DNA of 64,000 nt from Lumbricus terrestris (GCA_949752735.1 OX457047.1:32523280-32587279); one strand, 5' to 3'. Positions 49,979 through 60,964 are shown, numbered from the stretch's first letter. Notes: generated from the letters alone by a model not told the origin. Made by a program: numbers and translations.

Positions 49979-51588
49979 GTTTTAAGCAGTTGTCCAACAA
50001 AGAACATTGAACACTTTTTGTGCAGCGGCATTACACAGCAACAGTGATGCAACTTTGGTCTTGTACGATTAAAATCGAGGGTTCATCTTCAGACTGTTGC
50101 CACCACCTGTTTCGCATTTGCCATTTCCTCTCTGCTGGTCTTCATCAACTCGTCATTTCTTTCGCAACGCCAGGTCCTGCTTGCATTAAATTTGCTGCTT
50201 GTCTTGTCTGCAGTAACCAACCAACCTGCCCAGAGCCCAGCCTACTTCTTTCTCTGCAGTTGCTTTTTTGATTGGTTACTTCCTGTTGGGTGCGCCACTG
50301 CGCCTGTGTTCATTTATGTATCGTTGTCATTTCAATTTCGTATTTGCAGCAGGATCTAAGCCAGGTGATATGTTCGTGCTCACTGCTAATAGTTTGGTTG
50401 ACCTTGCAAAATTTTGATTCATGTTTCACTCATAATTCAGTTTCTTTAGTCCACATTGGCCCTTCGCATATGTGAAAACAAACAGCATGATGTTACACCG
50501 TGAATTTATTATGGGCAGTTGCCGAATCTCGTGGAACTAGTTTAGTAAGCCTTTCTTGTTGCAACCTTTCTTCTTGCGACTGGACTGTGCTGCTGCTTAG
50601 AGGCCAAACTCCAGGGTCACTGATTAAAAAGATGTAGGTGATGGGGTCATTACCCAAACAGCTGATAAACTGGCATTTTAATTGTGCCAGCTTTAAACAG
50701 TTCCTGGCAGTTGTAGGTCAACTAAGTCTGTTTGTGTTGGCAAGTTGTTTGGAAAGAGTTTAGCAAGGTTTCTCTACATGACATTGTTATTGTTGATCCA
50801 TTGTCTGTCAACCTCTAAGAAGTTCTCTTTGATGATTCTTGATCCCAGGAAGTAAATCGTTTCAGCTTCATACACAATATCCTATTATCAGCTTAAATCC
50901 CATTCAGTAGCATAACTGTATCAGTATCTGGTTCTGCAAATGCCTCTCGTGATGCTGCGGATTTTTATGGCACTGGTGTCTTATGTTTTTCTCTTCTGGA
51001 ATTTAAGAGGAACTGGCCGGTCATTTTAATAAGGAATGACCTTGGGTTGATTCCTTCTTCATCGTCAAATTGGCATAAATGCAATTTTGTTACATGAGAT
51101 TATGTTTTTGTTCTGTTTGAACTTGGCAAATCTGAACTCTTTTAAGATAAATGTAGCAAATTTTTCAAACATAGGATCTGTGAGCCCTGCTTAGTGGCTT
51201 TTTATGTCTAAGCGGTCACAGAGTGTAACCGTTGTGAGTTCCTATCCTCCTTATCTTGGTTATTTAATAAAGTCTACTGACAAGGTTTTGGGCCATGTGG
51301 TATTAATTGGTGTATTCTACATAAAAAGTGTGTATATATATATGGAATTGTTTATATGTAAAATTATATATATGTATTGTATATATACACACTCACTGTG
51401 TATCAGTCTAAGGTGGGGCTTGTAGCAACAGCTGGCAACCTTGTTACCATTTGATTCTGGTTGTAGATGAGATTAGGTGTTTCATGTTTCAAATTTTACA
51501 CCTGTTTGAAGTCATTTCAACAAGCAATTTATAATTAACGTCAAATGTGAGGTCCCTAAACTGAGTCGGAAAAGAATTGGCCTTGACG

Positions 51589-51719
51589 TGTTTGTTCATC
51601 AAGTGCCTGTGTTTGTTCATCAAGTGCCTGTGTTTGTTCATCAAGTGCCTGTGTTTGTTCATCAAGTGCCTGTGTTTGTTCATCAAGTGCCTGTGTTTGT
51701 TCATCAAGTGCCTGTGTTT
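51589..51719 (+). repeat. 21-bp minisatellite, six copies
   Basis: The unit tgtttgttcatcaagtgcct plus g is repeated six times almost without change, ending where the SINE at 51718 begins. The minus frame encodes a 7-residue repeat (KHRHLMN), a by-product. The lack of unique spacers rules out a CRISPR array. Confidence 0.92.
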
Positions 51720-51935
51720 GGCCGACTGGTTAGAGCAGTCGGCCTGTAAAGGTTGAGAGTGCGGGTTTGATCCCCATCCGAGGCTGCTACTGTGTAGGGA
51801 CCTTGAGCAAGTCCTTCGCTCACAATAATTGCTCTGCAATATGATTGCAGTTAAGCCGTCAAGGCATGTGTGCACTTCTGAGCTTTGTAAGGAGGGCGAT
51901 ATCAAATTTCAGTTGTATTGTATTGTATACTAGTG
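51718..51935 (+). repeat. tRNA-derived SINE, family 2
   Basis: The head has TGGTTAGAGCAG (A box) and GGTTTGATCCCC (B box) about 36 bp apart. The body contains gggaccttgagcaagtcctt, almost identical to the central block of family 1. The 3' end is different (gagggcgatatcaaattt) with a (TTGTA)n tail. Confidence 0.8.
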
Positions 51936-52013
51936 TGTGTATTTATGAAAGTGCTGAGGGAGTTCTTGAAATTCTGTCGGTAATAATTGTTCTTTGTGTT
52001 TTTGTTTCTACAG

Positions 52014-52162
52014 AGGGCATTCCACAAGTCCACTACTTTGGTCCGTGCGGCAAACACAATGCTATGGTGTTAGAATTACTCGGTCCAAGTCTCGAGGATC
52101 TGTTCGAACGCCAGAACAGAAAATTCTCTCTGAAGACTATCCTCATGATCGCTCTACAACTG
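52014..52162 (+). CDS. CSNK1G: Casein kinase 1 gamma, exon 4
   Basis: Acceptor gtttctacag, donor GTAGGG. It reads [20 protein letters not shown] then [20 protein letters not shown] and ends at Leu 148. It forms the end of the N-lobe, the hinge ([12 protein letters not shown]) and helix D. Confidence 0.95.
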
Positions 52163-52564
52163 GTAGGGCTTTTAACACTTTACCAACCACGGGTATAGGA
52201 TTTTCCTCCCATACCATCATTCGCTATGCTTTGGTCGGTAAATGGTTAACATAACTGCTGGGGCTTCGTAGACTTTAACATAACATTGTTCGATCGAGCT
52301 CAAAGATCAAGTGGTATTCTGCTCGATGATTACTGTCTTCTGAGCATGTGGCTTGCAACAGAAACAATTACAGCCTGTCTTCTGTTTCTGATTACATCAG
52401 AAAAACAACGACTGTACCATACCAATGCAGACCTATTATAAATTAGAAATGATATATACCCGATAGTTCTGTGCATTGAGGGTCTCAGTTTTGTAGGTTA
52501 TGAGGATTATATTAGACATTTCTTCTAATGGCTTTAAGTATTACAAAATGTGATAATTGCGGTA

Positions 52565-52985
52565 GTTAGTTGTTGAAATAGAGAAGGGGCTCATGCAGAA
52601 AGGTGTATATCCTGGCCATATGTGAACCACCGATTCCATGAGAGATGTTTAGATATTGTATTGTATTGTATATGACAATTTGTAAAGTGCATCTCTCAAC
52701 AGAAGGATTTCAGTAGCACTACTCCCACTACATTTGACCCCGAGATAAAGGATTTGGGGCGAGAGAAAGATGAAGAAAGACTACGAGAGAGAAATGCAGA
52801 GTGAACTGATGGTGGAAGTCTCTGTGGTTCAGGTGGGCTGGAAGCCAGTGGAAGGATGTCATGATCATTGGTCGTCGTGGTGTTAACGAAACAGCGAGCA
52901 GCTTAGCATTTCCAGAGATTAATTAATGGCTTTAAATATGTTGTCAAACAACTCAAGACCATTCTCTTCAGTCATGTTATTTATT
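52565..52985 (+). repeat. Local duplication copy 1, split by a LINE fragment
   Basis: Shared with 53889-54395: atatcctggccatatgtgaaccacc-like sequence, gatgtcatgatcattggt, aacgaaacagcgagcagctt and actcaagaccattctctt. The match is broken at about 52650-52848, where a LINE end was inserted. Confidence 0.7.
52655..52848 (-). repeat. LINE 3' end fragment, minus orientation, ACAAT tail
   Basis: On the - strand it ends in agatgcactttacaaattg and an (ACAAT)n tail at 52655-52675. It is present in copy 1 but not copy 2 of the local duplication, so it came after the duplication. Confidence 0.5.
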
Positions 52986-53017
52986 TATTTCTATTTATTA
53001 TTTTATTTCTCGCATTT

Positions 53018-53209
53018 CTATAGCGCCCCTTCAAGCCATACTCAGAGGCGCTCCCAGCTGCAGCACGGATACTGAATCGGAGTTTCACGCCGAAGCACTA
53101 GTGGTGAAGGACTTGCTTGAGGTCCTTACGTGGCGGCTTGAGGTGGATTCAAACATCAAATCTCCAGGCTCCAAGGCACCGAACCTACCACTACATCACC
53201 GCACACCAC
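53018..53209 (-). repeat. tRNA-derived SINE, family 1
   Basis: On the - strand: GTGATGTAGTGG head, diverged B box, central block (acctcaagcaagtcc) and gagcgcctctgagtatgg...cttgaaggggcgctatag tail. The tail is AT-rich rather than CATA. Confidence 0.8.
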
Positions 53210-53331
53210 ATTGACGGCAGCACCGTTGACGAGTTTCTGGTGCCGTGTTGAATTTTGCTTAATATTGCAACGTCAGAAATGTTACTGTGTGACTTTCAGT
53301 TGTGTTAAGTGAAGATTGGTTTATTTTTTAG

Positions 53332-53566
53332 ATAAGTCGACTGGAGTACGTTCATTCCAAGCACATCATCTATCGCGACGTGAAACCAGAAAACTTTCTC
53401 ACAGGTCGGTCGTCCGGTAAGAAGTACGGCCTCATACATATCATTGACTTTGGCCTTGCGAAGGAATACATCGATCCTGTGACTAAGGACCACATCAGCT
53501 ATCGAGAACACAAGAGCCTAACGGGAACAGCGCGGTACATGAGCATCAATACACATTTAGGCAAAG
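53332..53566 (+). CDS. CSNK1G: Casein kinase 1 gamma, exon 5 (catalytic core)
   Basis: Acceptor tattttttag, donor GTAAGA. It carries the catalytic loop [11 protein letters not shown] (D164, K166, N169), the metal-binding DFG (D187 in [13 protein letters not shown]) and the CK1-specific SIN motif ([11 protein letters not shown]) in place of the APE of most kinases. It ends one base into the Glu codon of exon 6. Confidence 0.96.
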
Positions 53567-53594
53567 GTAAGAACACATGTTGGAGTTAATCCAG

Positions 53595-53815
53595 ATCAGA
53601 TTGCCTGCATTGGTCCCTCCCTATGGAATGGACTTCCTCCCTCCCCCCCTTCAGTTCGCTCTGCCATCCTCTCTGGTAGTCTTTCGTGATCTTTCTCTCG
53701 TGTCATACGTGCCTTTTCTCTTGGATTGCATGCACTGGGAGCACTTCTGAAAGGCTCTTGCTGCGAGAAGCACTTTATATGTTGTCAGATACAATACAAT
53801 ACGGTGCAATACATT
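53595..53815 (+). repeat. LINE 3' end fragment, ACAAT tail
   Basis: GPSLWNGLPPSP (53610-53645) is the reverse-transcriptase end. Then gggagcacttctgaaaggct and gcactttatatg, and an (ACAAT)n tail at 53789-53812. Confidence 0.65.
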
Positions 53816-53888
53816 GATGCTATACAATGCAATACGAACCTTTTCGCATTGTCGTGCCATACAACGTACCATGCGAGAATTAGTTACG

Positions 53889-54395
53889 TGCTGTGATATA
53901 GAGAAGGGTCCTGTTGAATGCTTGAAGTGAACTGGTGCTGAGTGGTCAGAGCATACATGCCGTAGTTGACCTCTAGATGCAGAACATTGCAGATAGGTGT
54001 GCATCCTGGCCAAACGTAAACCACCAATTCCATAAAATATGTTTTGGTGTGCTGGTAGGATATCATGATCATTGGTTATTGTGGTCAACGAAAGAGCGAG
54101 AAGCTTTGTGTGTACAGAGATTAATGGTTTCATATATTATTTTTTGCGCTGTTTGCTATCGCCAAATGATATCCATCCAGGTCAATCCAGTTTCAGCGGT
54201 TCCAGTTGACCTTTTTGGATTGATCCTTTGCTTTGTGCACCAATCTCTTGAAAGTCATTGAGTTTGTACTGATTGCTGTTATTTTGTGTTTTGTTGATGC
54301 CCTATCAATAAACGGCTAAGTACTACTACTACCATAGATGTATATGTCAAGCAACTAAAGACCATTCTGTTAGATATCCATTATTTGGATTATCA
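53889..54395 (+). repeat. Local duplication copy 2
   Basis: It pairs with 52565-52985 (see there). The match is broken at about 54135-54340 by sequence ending cctatcaataaacggctaag, probably a separate insertion with a CTA-type tail. Confidence 0.65.
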
Positions 54396-54610
54396 TGTTA
54401 TTGTAGTGGAATGGACTCTGGTCAAATTGCAGATTTACTCCGACCAATTTGCCTAGGTTGAACTGGTGCATTTTCGGTTTTACGTTGCAGTACCACCCAT
54501 CTTTCTGTAATCAAAACTCTTCACTGGGCCTCATCAGGCCGTCTTTCTTGAGGCTCTGTATATGTGCACCAGGGCCTCTTCGTGAAACGCTTCTTTATAT
54601 AACTTGGTTT

Positions 54611-54623
<13 letters not shown>

Positions 54624-54641
<18 letters not shown>

Positions 54642-54850
54642 ATGAGCACTTGTTATAGTGCTCCAATATTACTACTCAGAGGCGCTCCCGACTACAGTGC
54701 AGGTGCTGCATCCAAGTTTCATGCCAAGGCGCATGAGCAATTGCAAGTGAAGGACTTGCTCAGTGCCCGTACGCGGCGGCTTGAGGTGGATTGGAACTCG
54801 CAGCCTTCCGGCTTCAAGGCACCGAACATTCCCCTACACCACCGCGCCCC
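54624..54850 (-). repeat. tRNA-derived SINE, family 1, with short CATA tail
   Basis: On the - strand: GGGGCGCGGTGGTGTAGGGG head, diverged B box, central block and gagcgcctctgagtag tail. Five or so ATGT units at 54624-54644 form the tail. Confidence 0.8.
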
Positions 54851-54984
54851 AGATGGTTGTAGCCCCAACCATGTTGGCTATACTTCCTTATGAGCTAGTG
54901 CCATTAATTCGTTACACTGGTAGGTGTGATGCTCATTTGAATGTTGACTATATGAAGACCGTGTGTTGTCATACGACCTACTGT

Positions 54985-55160
54985 ACCGATCCGTTGCAGA
55001 AACCAAGCCGTGGTTCCGTTGTCGTACATACACTGCTCTCTTTCTAGAACACCTCAGGCATTTCTTTCCCATGTTAAGACGACTTTATTTGACCATGCTG
55101 GGATTAAGTGTACCTCTGAATAATCACCTTGAGGAGGCAGCATAAAAATGCACACAGATT
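54985..55160 (+). repeat. LINE 3' end fragment, diverged
   Basis: A decayed coding end is followed by gtacctctgaataatcacct and tgaggaggcagcataaaaatg, the same arrangement as the other copies. Confidence 0.5.
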
Positions 55161-55601
55161 ATTAACTCATTTCGCACGGTCTCCATAAAAGCAGCCGTTT
55201 AAGCGAGTGTAGTACAGTGTCATTATATTGGCAAAACTAGAGCAATTTTTTGCGAACAATTGGATCCTGCATATATGCTAATAGACCAGATAATAAGGAC
55301 TTCATGCTCGAAGCATTGTTTTTGTGAGTCGAAATTGGGTTGCACTTATCTAGTACGAAACCCGGCCGCCCAGCAGCAGATATGCCTGAGAAAATTATTG
55401 ATTGCTCATGCACAATTGCACTTTGTGTGTATTGGCCCAAGCATTTCATAGCCGTCTGAATAAACATGTTTGTTATTGCATACAGCAGCTATTACATATG
55501 TTCGTGCAATATGTTTTGCATGTGGGTATATATATAAGTATATAAAAAATTACCGTATGTATGTATAAATATATATATATATACACTACATACTTATATA
55601 T

Positions 55602-58010
55602 TAGGGTGCCAATGAAATACACAGGAAAAAATAAAGTTTTGAATTTCTTAGGTCTCATCCTCTGAAAATGTTCCTTTATATATGGAAGTTACTCAGAGAA
55701 AAAATGAATAAAATATATGAACATTTAGAGGATGCACCATGCTCCTGAAGTTGTATATAGTAATATGTGCCGTGATGCTAGTTAATTCCTGACATAATGG
55801 TCTGTTTCAGTATTGAGAAGTTAACTCTTTGGATTACTAACAGTTCTGGTTATATCTGCAGTGCTTTATATCAGTTCTCTATCATATCTACATATTATCT
55901 GTTTTATATTAAATCTCTATTCTATAACATCACTATATAGCACACAGGGGGAAGGAAAATGTTAAAATCCGGAACCCATGCATTGACTTGAAACTTGCGC
56001 GGGATGAAGACCGTCATTGTACGAGAAAAACAGGTTACAATAAACAGAAGGTAACGATAACAAGGGAGTAAGGTAGGCCTATAACTAGATGACAGTTTTA
56101 TTGAAAATCCAGATAGCAATGCAGATTGTGATGGAAGCAATACAGCTGAAGATGAAGGCAGTGATGTGAAAATTCCTGCGGTAAAGGAAAGGAAGACAGC
56201 AAAGCCAAAAGTACATATAATTAATCATGATGCAGTATCAGCACTGGATAGAACATATATAGGTATTGGACAGAAAATTTAATGCAACATATATTTTCCT
56301 GTCAACTGCAGCCTCATCTCTAGGTCACAGTCCATCGGAATTAATTCTTAAAAGAAATCCGTACGATTGGCACAAATGTAGCATCGCGCATCTACTGCTT
56401 TAAAAAGGAAGCATTTTCCTTCAACGGTATTCCTGGTCCTCTGACGATACATTGGGATGGTAAGATATTGCCTGCTCTCACAGGTAAAGAAACGGTTGAT
56501 CGTCTGGCAGTCATAGCATCTGGAGATAGTGAGTTGAAGATTATCGGGTCCCAAAGTTATGCAGTGCATGGTTCTGGTGAGGCACAGGCTGCAGCAGTAT
56601 TTTAAATGGTTGACAAATGGAAACTCAGTGAATGTGCGTGCCCAGCTGATGTGTTTTGACACAAGTACTAGTATCCCAGACAACAAAGCGGGAGCTTGTA
56701 TCACATACTGTAGCAAAAACTTCACAAGCAGCTCATTAACGTGGCATGCAGGCAGGCATCATTTACACGAGCCAAATGTCGAAAAAGTATTTGATACGCT
56801 TATGGGATGTTCTAGTGGCCCACATGACAGTCTCTTTGTAATGTTTTCTACTGCATGGAATCACATTGACATTACTTTCATCCTATGAACTTAAACCGCT
56901 GAAAGACAACTTCAGGTGATTTCTTCGTGAGTAGCTGCAACAGTATCATCCAAGAGATGACTACGGTACAAGGAGTTGATGCGGTTGTCGCTGTTGTTTG
57001 TAGGAAATGAACCTTTTGCCAGCAATCCTTATCATCACACCTTGAGCCTGCCACAGGGCATAATGGACGGGAAATTTTTTAAGCAGTATAAAAGTTTACT
57101 TGTTTCACCCACAGTTTCGTTTGCCAGCTTCTGAACTGCCTGGGCTTAACAGTTTTACATATTTGTGGTTAGACTACAATTATCTCAAAGCATGGCACAC
57201 ACGCACAGCAGCAACTTCTGTTTCACGATACGTCTTACACATATTGTAAGATCTTGTAGTCTACTGCAGTGCAAGCAAACCCGTTGCAGGTGTATCCATA
57301 AAAACTTTCATGTGACATGTGCGGCACTTGAGTGGGTCACTTCTCGGTCTTGCCTTTTTTTATTCTGAACTTACGGATATGGATAAAGTTGACATGCATG
57401 GTTGCAGCCATGAGTAAGTTTGGTGAAGAAGATTCTCCAGTTCGAGTGACAACATCTATGAAAAACAGCTGTCTCGTTTTGTGTCACGAAGCACAAAGAA
57501 ATTTGTTACTTCCATGGGTATCCCACAAGATTTCCTTTTGCAAGATCCAAGCTTTTGGAACCCCATTAAAACATATAATCACAGCAGAGTGCAGGGCATA
57601 AGAGCTGAAGGTGGTACAAAACGACACAACTGAATGGGGCATCGCATTGAAACAGATGTTCAAGTCTGCCATCACAAACCAGGAGGAGCAAAAGCAATAT
57701 CTGCTTTAGGTGGTTGAAAGCACTTTCAAGCACCCAAAAACGTTTGCTCAGTCAAAGACTGGACAACCAATAACACTGAAGCAACGTGGAACACTGCATT
57801 TGTATTCTGCACAATGCAGAGCATTCTGCTATACATAAGCGGCTTACGAGATTCCATATTGCAGATTTTCAAAACTTCACAGGACGGTGCAACCAGTAAA
57901 TGTTATCTGATTGGTACAAAACTTTATATGTTTCAGTTTTATGGCTAAATGAACAAAACTAAGGGGTGAGACCTAAAAAAACTCAAACTTTGTTTTTCAT
58001 TGGCACCCTA
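55602..58010. mobile_element. DNA transposon, 2.4 kb, hAT-like, perfect 8-bp TSD
   Basis: Both ends begin TAGGGTGCCAATGAAA and stay alike in blocks (AAAGTTT, TTAGGTCTCA) over about 55-60 bp. The 8-bp repeat ttatatat is identical at 55594-55601 and 58011-58018. The interior carries a broken transposase on the + strand. An 8-bp duplication fits hAT, but P and some other superfamilies also make 8 bp, so the class is probable, not certain. Confidence 0.85.
56150..57920 (+). pseudogene. Transposase remnant of the 2.4-kb transposon
   Basis: No intact frame remains: several frameshifts and stops. Pieces in order along the + strand are IHWDGKILPALTG (about 56448), a piece containing CFDTSTSIPDNKAG (about 56650) and TWHAGRHHLHE (about 56737), then further down KAWHTRTAATS (about 57190) and HLSGSLLGLAFF (about 57320). 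First Asp in a WDG context, second Asp in a DT/S-rich loop followed by a His-rich helix fit a DDE/RNase-H-fold transposase of hAT type. From memory it resembles a widespread uncharacterised transposase family in invertebrates; that match is unverified. Not expected to be active. Confidence 0.6.
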
Positions 58011-58283
58011 TTATATATATATATATATACAGTATATATAAGATTGATATAGCCAGTCCTTTGTTTGATCTATCACAGGCATGTGAAGGCAGTGGCTATA
58101 TTGTGCGACTGCCAAAAACACAGATAAGCCACCCTTAAGCATGTGTGCTCATGACAAATGTATCAGGGAATAACTGGAATTCACCTAGAACATTTGCCAT
58201 GGCCAAATATCCCATTTTACAATTTAACAATTCAGAAATATTCACCTCATCAAATACTGTGCACACAAATAGTTGCAAATGAC

Positions 58284-58394
58284 ATTTAAATTATTCAATA
58301 AGCTTACGTTGTTTTAAATTATTCAATAAACTTTCGTTGTTTTAAATTATTCAATAAACTTTCGTTGTTTTAAATTATTCAATAAACTTGCGTA
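58284..58394 (+). repeat. 28-bp minisatellite, four copies
   Basis: The unit begins taaattattcaataaacttt; four copies, AT-rich. Confidence 0.88.
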
Positions 58395-58647
58395 TGTAAA
58401 TGTTAAAAGACAACAAGTATCTGTTGATTTCCATTCTATTCTTTTGACCTGATGCCAATTTCTTCAGTGCAGTTTTATGCATTAAGCACTGCGACCTCCA
58501 ACGACCTTAAAACGATCTGGATTAATTTTGGTTGAATTTAATGAAATTTTAGAAAACTTTAAATGAGTTATGCTCATTTTATTTCTTGTGCTAGAAATAT
58601 TTCAGCTACTATTGAATAATTTCTTGTTTATTGATGATGCTTTAGTC

Positions 58648-58922
58648 AAGTATTGTTTGTTTTCATTGTTTCTGTCTGTTTCAAGTATTGTTTGGTTTCA
58701 TTGTTTCTGTCTGTTTCAAGTATTGTTTGATTTAATTGTTTCTGTCTGTTTCAAGTATTGTTTGATTTAATTGTTTGTCTGTTTCAAGTATTGTTTGGTT
58801 TCATTGTTTCTGTCTGTTTCAAGTATTGTTTGATTTAATTGTTTCTGTCTGTTTCAAGTATTGTTTGATTTAATTGTTTGTCTGTTTCAAGTATTGTTTG
58901 ATTTCATTATTTCTGTCTGTTC
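58648..58922 (+). repeat. 31/35-bp minisatellite next to exon 6
   Basis: About eight copies of a T-rich unit, tcaagtattgtttgRtttMa then ttgtttctgtctgttt; some copies lack four bases. It ends 16 bp before exon 6 and supplies its polypyrimidine-rich upstream sequence. Confidence 0.88.
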
Positions 58923-58938
58923 ATGTTTTTGCATGTAG

Positions 58939-59109
58939 AACAGAGTCGGAGAGATGACCTTGAGGCGCTGGGTCACATGCTTATGTATTTCTTTCGTGGC
59001 AGCCTACCATGGCAAGGACTTAAAGCAGACACACTCAAAGAGCGATACCAAAAAATAGGAGACACAAAACGTTCAACGCCGATTGAAGTTCTCTGCGAAA
59101 ACTGTCCAG
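58939..59109 (+). CDS. CSNK1G: Casein kinase 1 gamma, exon 6
   Basis: Acceptor ttgcatgtag, donor GTTTGT. It reads [20 protein letters not shown], then [20 protein letters not shown] and [11 protein letters not shown]. These are the C-lobe helices F to G of CK1 gamma, nearly unchanged. It ends one base into a Glu codon. Confidence 0.95.
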
Positions 59110-59134
59110 GTTTGTAGCAGAAATCATGGAGTGT

Positions 59135-59290
59135 GATATCAATAATAATAATGATGATAATAATAATAATAATTATAATAATAATAATAATATTAATGAC
59201 GGTTTATATGGCACCGTAAGACAGCCATGTCGTTACAAGGGTGCCTCAATGCTCTAATTGGAGCTGGCATTTATCTGATGCGCCAGCATT
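59135..59290 (-). repeat. Repeat with ATT tail, minus orientation
   Basis: (AAT)n at 59135-59195 is followed by tatggcaccgtaagacagcc and atgtcgttacaagg. The same arrangement is at 60965-61090, so both are probably 3' ends of one retroposon on the - strand. Confidence 0.55.
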
Positions 59291-59354
59291 GTTTTTTGCT
59301 AAAATTTTGTTCAGATTGTACCTTCCATTTTCATTAGCTTTTTCTTTAATTCAT

Positions 59355-59560
59355 TCGGACATTTATATAGTGCTCCTTCAAGAAAAAACTACTCAAAGGT
59401 GCTCCCGACTCCAGCACTCAAAAAGAACAGCTTTAAGTTTAGTAAGGAATGATCCTGGTAGAGTTCCAGGATATAAGCGTAGCTCAAAAGGACGGCCATT
59501 CCAGAGCACTGGGTCAACCACAGAAAAAGCTCGATTCTTCATGATAGTATAGTACGAGCA
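59355..59560 (-). repeat. LINE 3' end fragment, minus orientation
   Basis: On the - strand DPVLWNGRPFEL (about 59515-59480) is the reverse-transcriptase end, then ggagcacctttgagtagttt and cttgaaggagcactatataa. Confidence 0.65.
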
Positions 59561-59754
59561 AAAGGAACTAAGAGGACTGTCTTATCAGCGGAGCGTAGCT
59601 GACGACGTCCTTGGATACCCAATGTAAAGCATGGAATGTGATATAAGAAGTTATCTCTGTTCAAGCTTGTATCTTTCATCACTATCTAATTCAGTACAAA
59701 GTAACGGTATTTTATGATTCTGCCCTCCTTCCACAGTTCAGAAGTGTGCATGGC

Positions 59755-59875
59755 CATATGACAGAGAAACTGTGAGTGAAGTAGGTGTTCAAGGTCCCTA
59801 CACTGTAGCTGCCTTGGGTAAGGTTCTAACCCGTATCCTTTAAACTTACAGGTTGAACTTTAAGCCATCTTAGGT
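59755..59875 (-). repeat. tRNA-derived SINE fragment, family 2
   Basis: On the - strand it has a degraded B box (gggttagaacctt) and gtgtagggaccttgaacacc, matching the copy at 51718. Confidence 0.55.
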
Positions 59876-60784
59876 CGGATATTTTTAGATTTGCTAGGTT
59901 GCCATATTTAGCAATCTTGTGAGCTTCCTAAAAAAAACACTTTATAAATACCCACATATATGCACACATGTTATCTGTTACTGACTTTTAATTACTGTAG
60001 CAATTTTCTTTTGTGGATGTAAAAGAAGCTGAAGTTAAATCTATTGCCATTTTCTTGTGAGAGCCTTTAGTTTAGAACATATTGTTTTTTAATGGCCTTC
60101 CCTGTTCTTCCATTCTATACATGTATGGTGCTGTCATATTTAATTAATTGTGTAATTTTGTGTAACATGATATTCTATTACGTAACTGTTGCTTATACTG
60201 TTTAATGGCTGTCTTTTTTAGATGTGTAATCTTATGTATGATGCTCAACACTGCTACCTAATTGCTTAATTAGTGCACTACTTCTGCAATATAGAGTTTG
60301 AAAGGTATGCCATAGGTATAATTGTTATCATTTCTGCGTTTCTATGCATTGCATGCTAATGGTCTTTCACTCCTCTGTCAGTCTTTAAGCATAACTTCAG
60401 TCTGGTTGTGTAGCTAAGTGTATGACTGAGCACTATTGAACTAGTTAATTTATTATTGTTGCTTATCCTTCGAAAACATTTATGTTTGCTAAACTGAAAT
60501 CCCACGTAAAATGATGCCTGGAAAATTCTAGTGTGAAGAAGAATTTGCCATGTTATTAGGCCTGCATGTAATTGAGAGTTTGTTGCTTAGCAGTGGGCTA
60601 GTTATCTCTGTTCAAGCTTGTATCTGACAGCAGTTTAGCTGCAAACCATATCTTATCTTGCTTTTAACAATGTATCGGCATAGGAATTAAATGTAGTCAG
60701 GCTTCAATTGATGTTTAAGTCATGAGATAATGTTTTATTTTTCACTCTTGCAATAATAGCCCATTCTTGCTTGTTTATTTCCAG

Positions 60785-60933
60785 AAGAAATTGGCACATA
60801 CATACGCACTGTGCGGAACCTGGGCTTCACAGAAACTCCAAACTACGAATACCTACGCGGTCTTTTTACAAGCGTCATGGTAAAGAACGGGTTTGACTGT
60901 GACTGGGAATTCGATTGGGTCGTTCAACAAAAA
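60785..60933 (+). CDS. CSNK1G: Casein kinase 1 gamma, exon 7
   Basis: Acceptor ttatttccag, donor GTAAGA. It reads EIGTYIRTVRNLGFTETPNY, then EYLRGLFTSVMVKNGFDCDW and EFDWVVQQK. This ends the kinase domain (human: ATYLRYVRRLDF, DYDYLRKLF, YDWIGKQ). The join with exon 6 gives CENCPEEIGTY. More diverged than exons 4-6. Confidence 0.93.
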
Positions 60934-60964
60934 GTAAGATTCCCATAATTTCCTATAAGTTTCC

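Larger units (their letters stand above)
48856..52013 (+). other. CSNK1G: CSNK1G intron 3
   Basis: GTGCGG to gtttctacag. It holds the long ATGT array, two SINEs and a 21-bp minisatellite. I see nothing in about 49985-51580. Confidence 0.85.
52163..53331 (+). other. CSNK1G: CSNK1G intron 4
   Basis: GTAGGG to tattttttag. It carries copy 1 of a local duplication, a LINE end and a SINE. Confidence 0.85.
53567..58938 (+). other. CSNK1G: CSNK1G intron 5
   Basis: GTAAGA to ttgcatgtag. It contains a LINE end, copy 2 of a local duplication, a SINE, another LINE end, the 2.4-kb transposon and two minisatellites. Confidence 0.85.
59110..60784 (+). other. CSNK1G: CSNK1G intron 6
   Basis: GTTTGT to ttatttccag. 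It holds (AAT)n-tailed and LINE fragments and a SINE fragment. I see nothing in about 59880-60780. Confidence 0.85.

Noticed and set aside
58648..58922. CRISPR-like regular repeats
   Set aside because: The units are directly tandem with no unique spacers, and the context is an animal intron; the same holds for 51589-51719.
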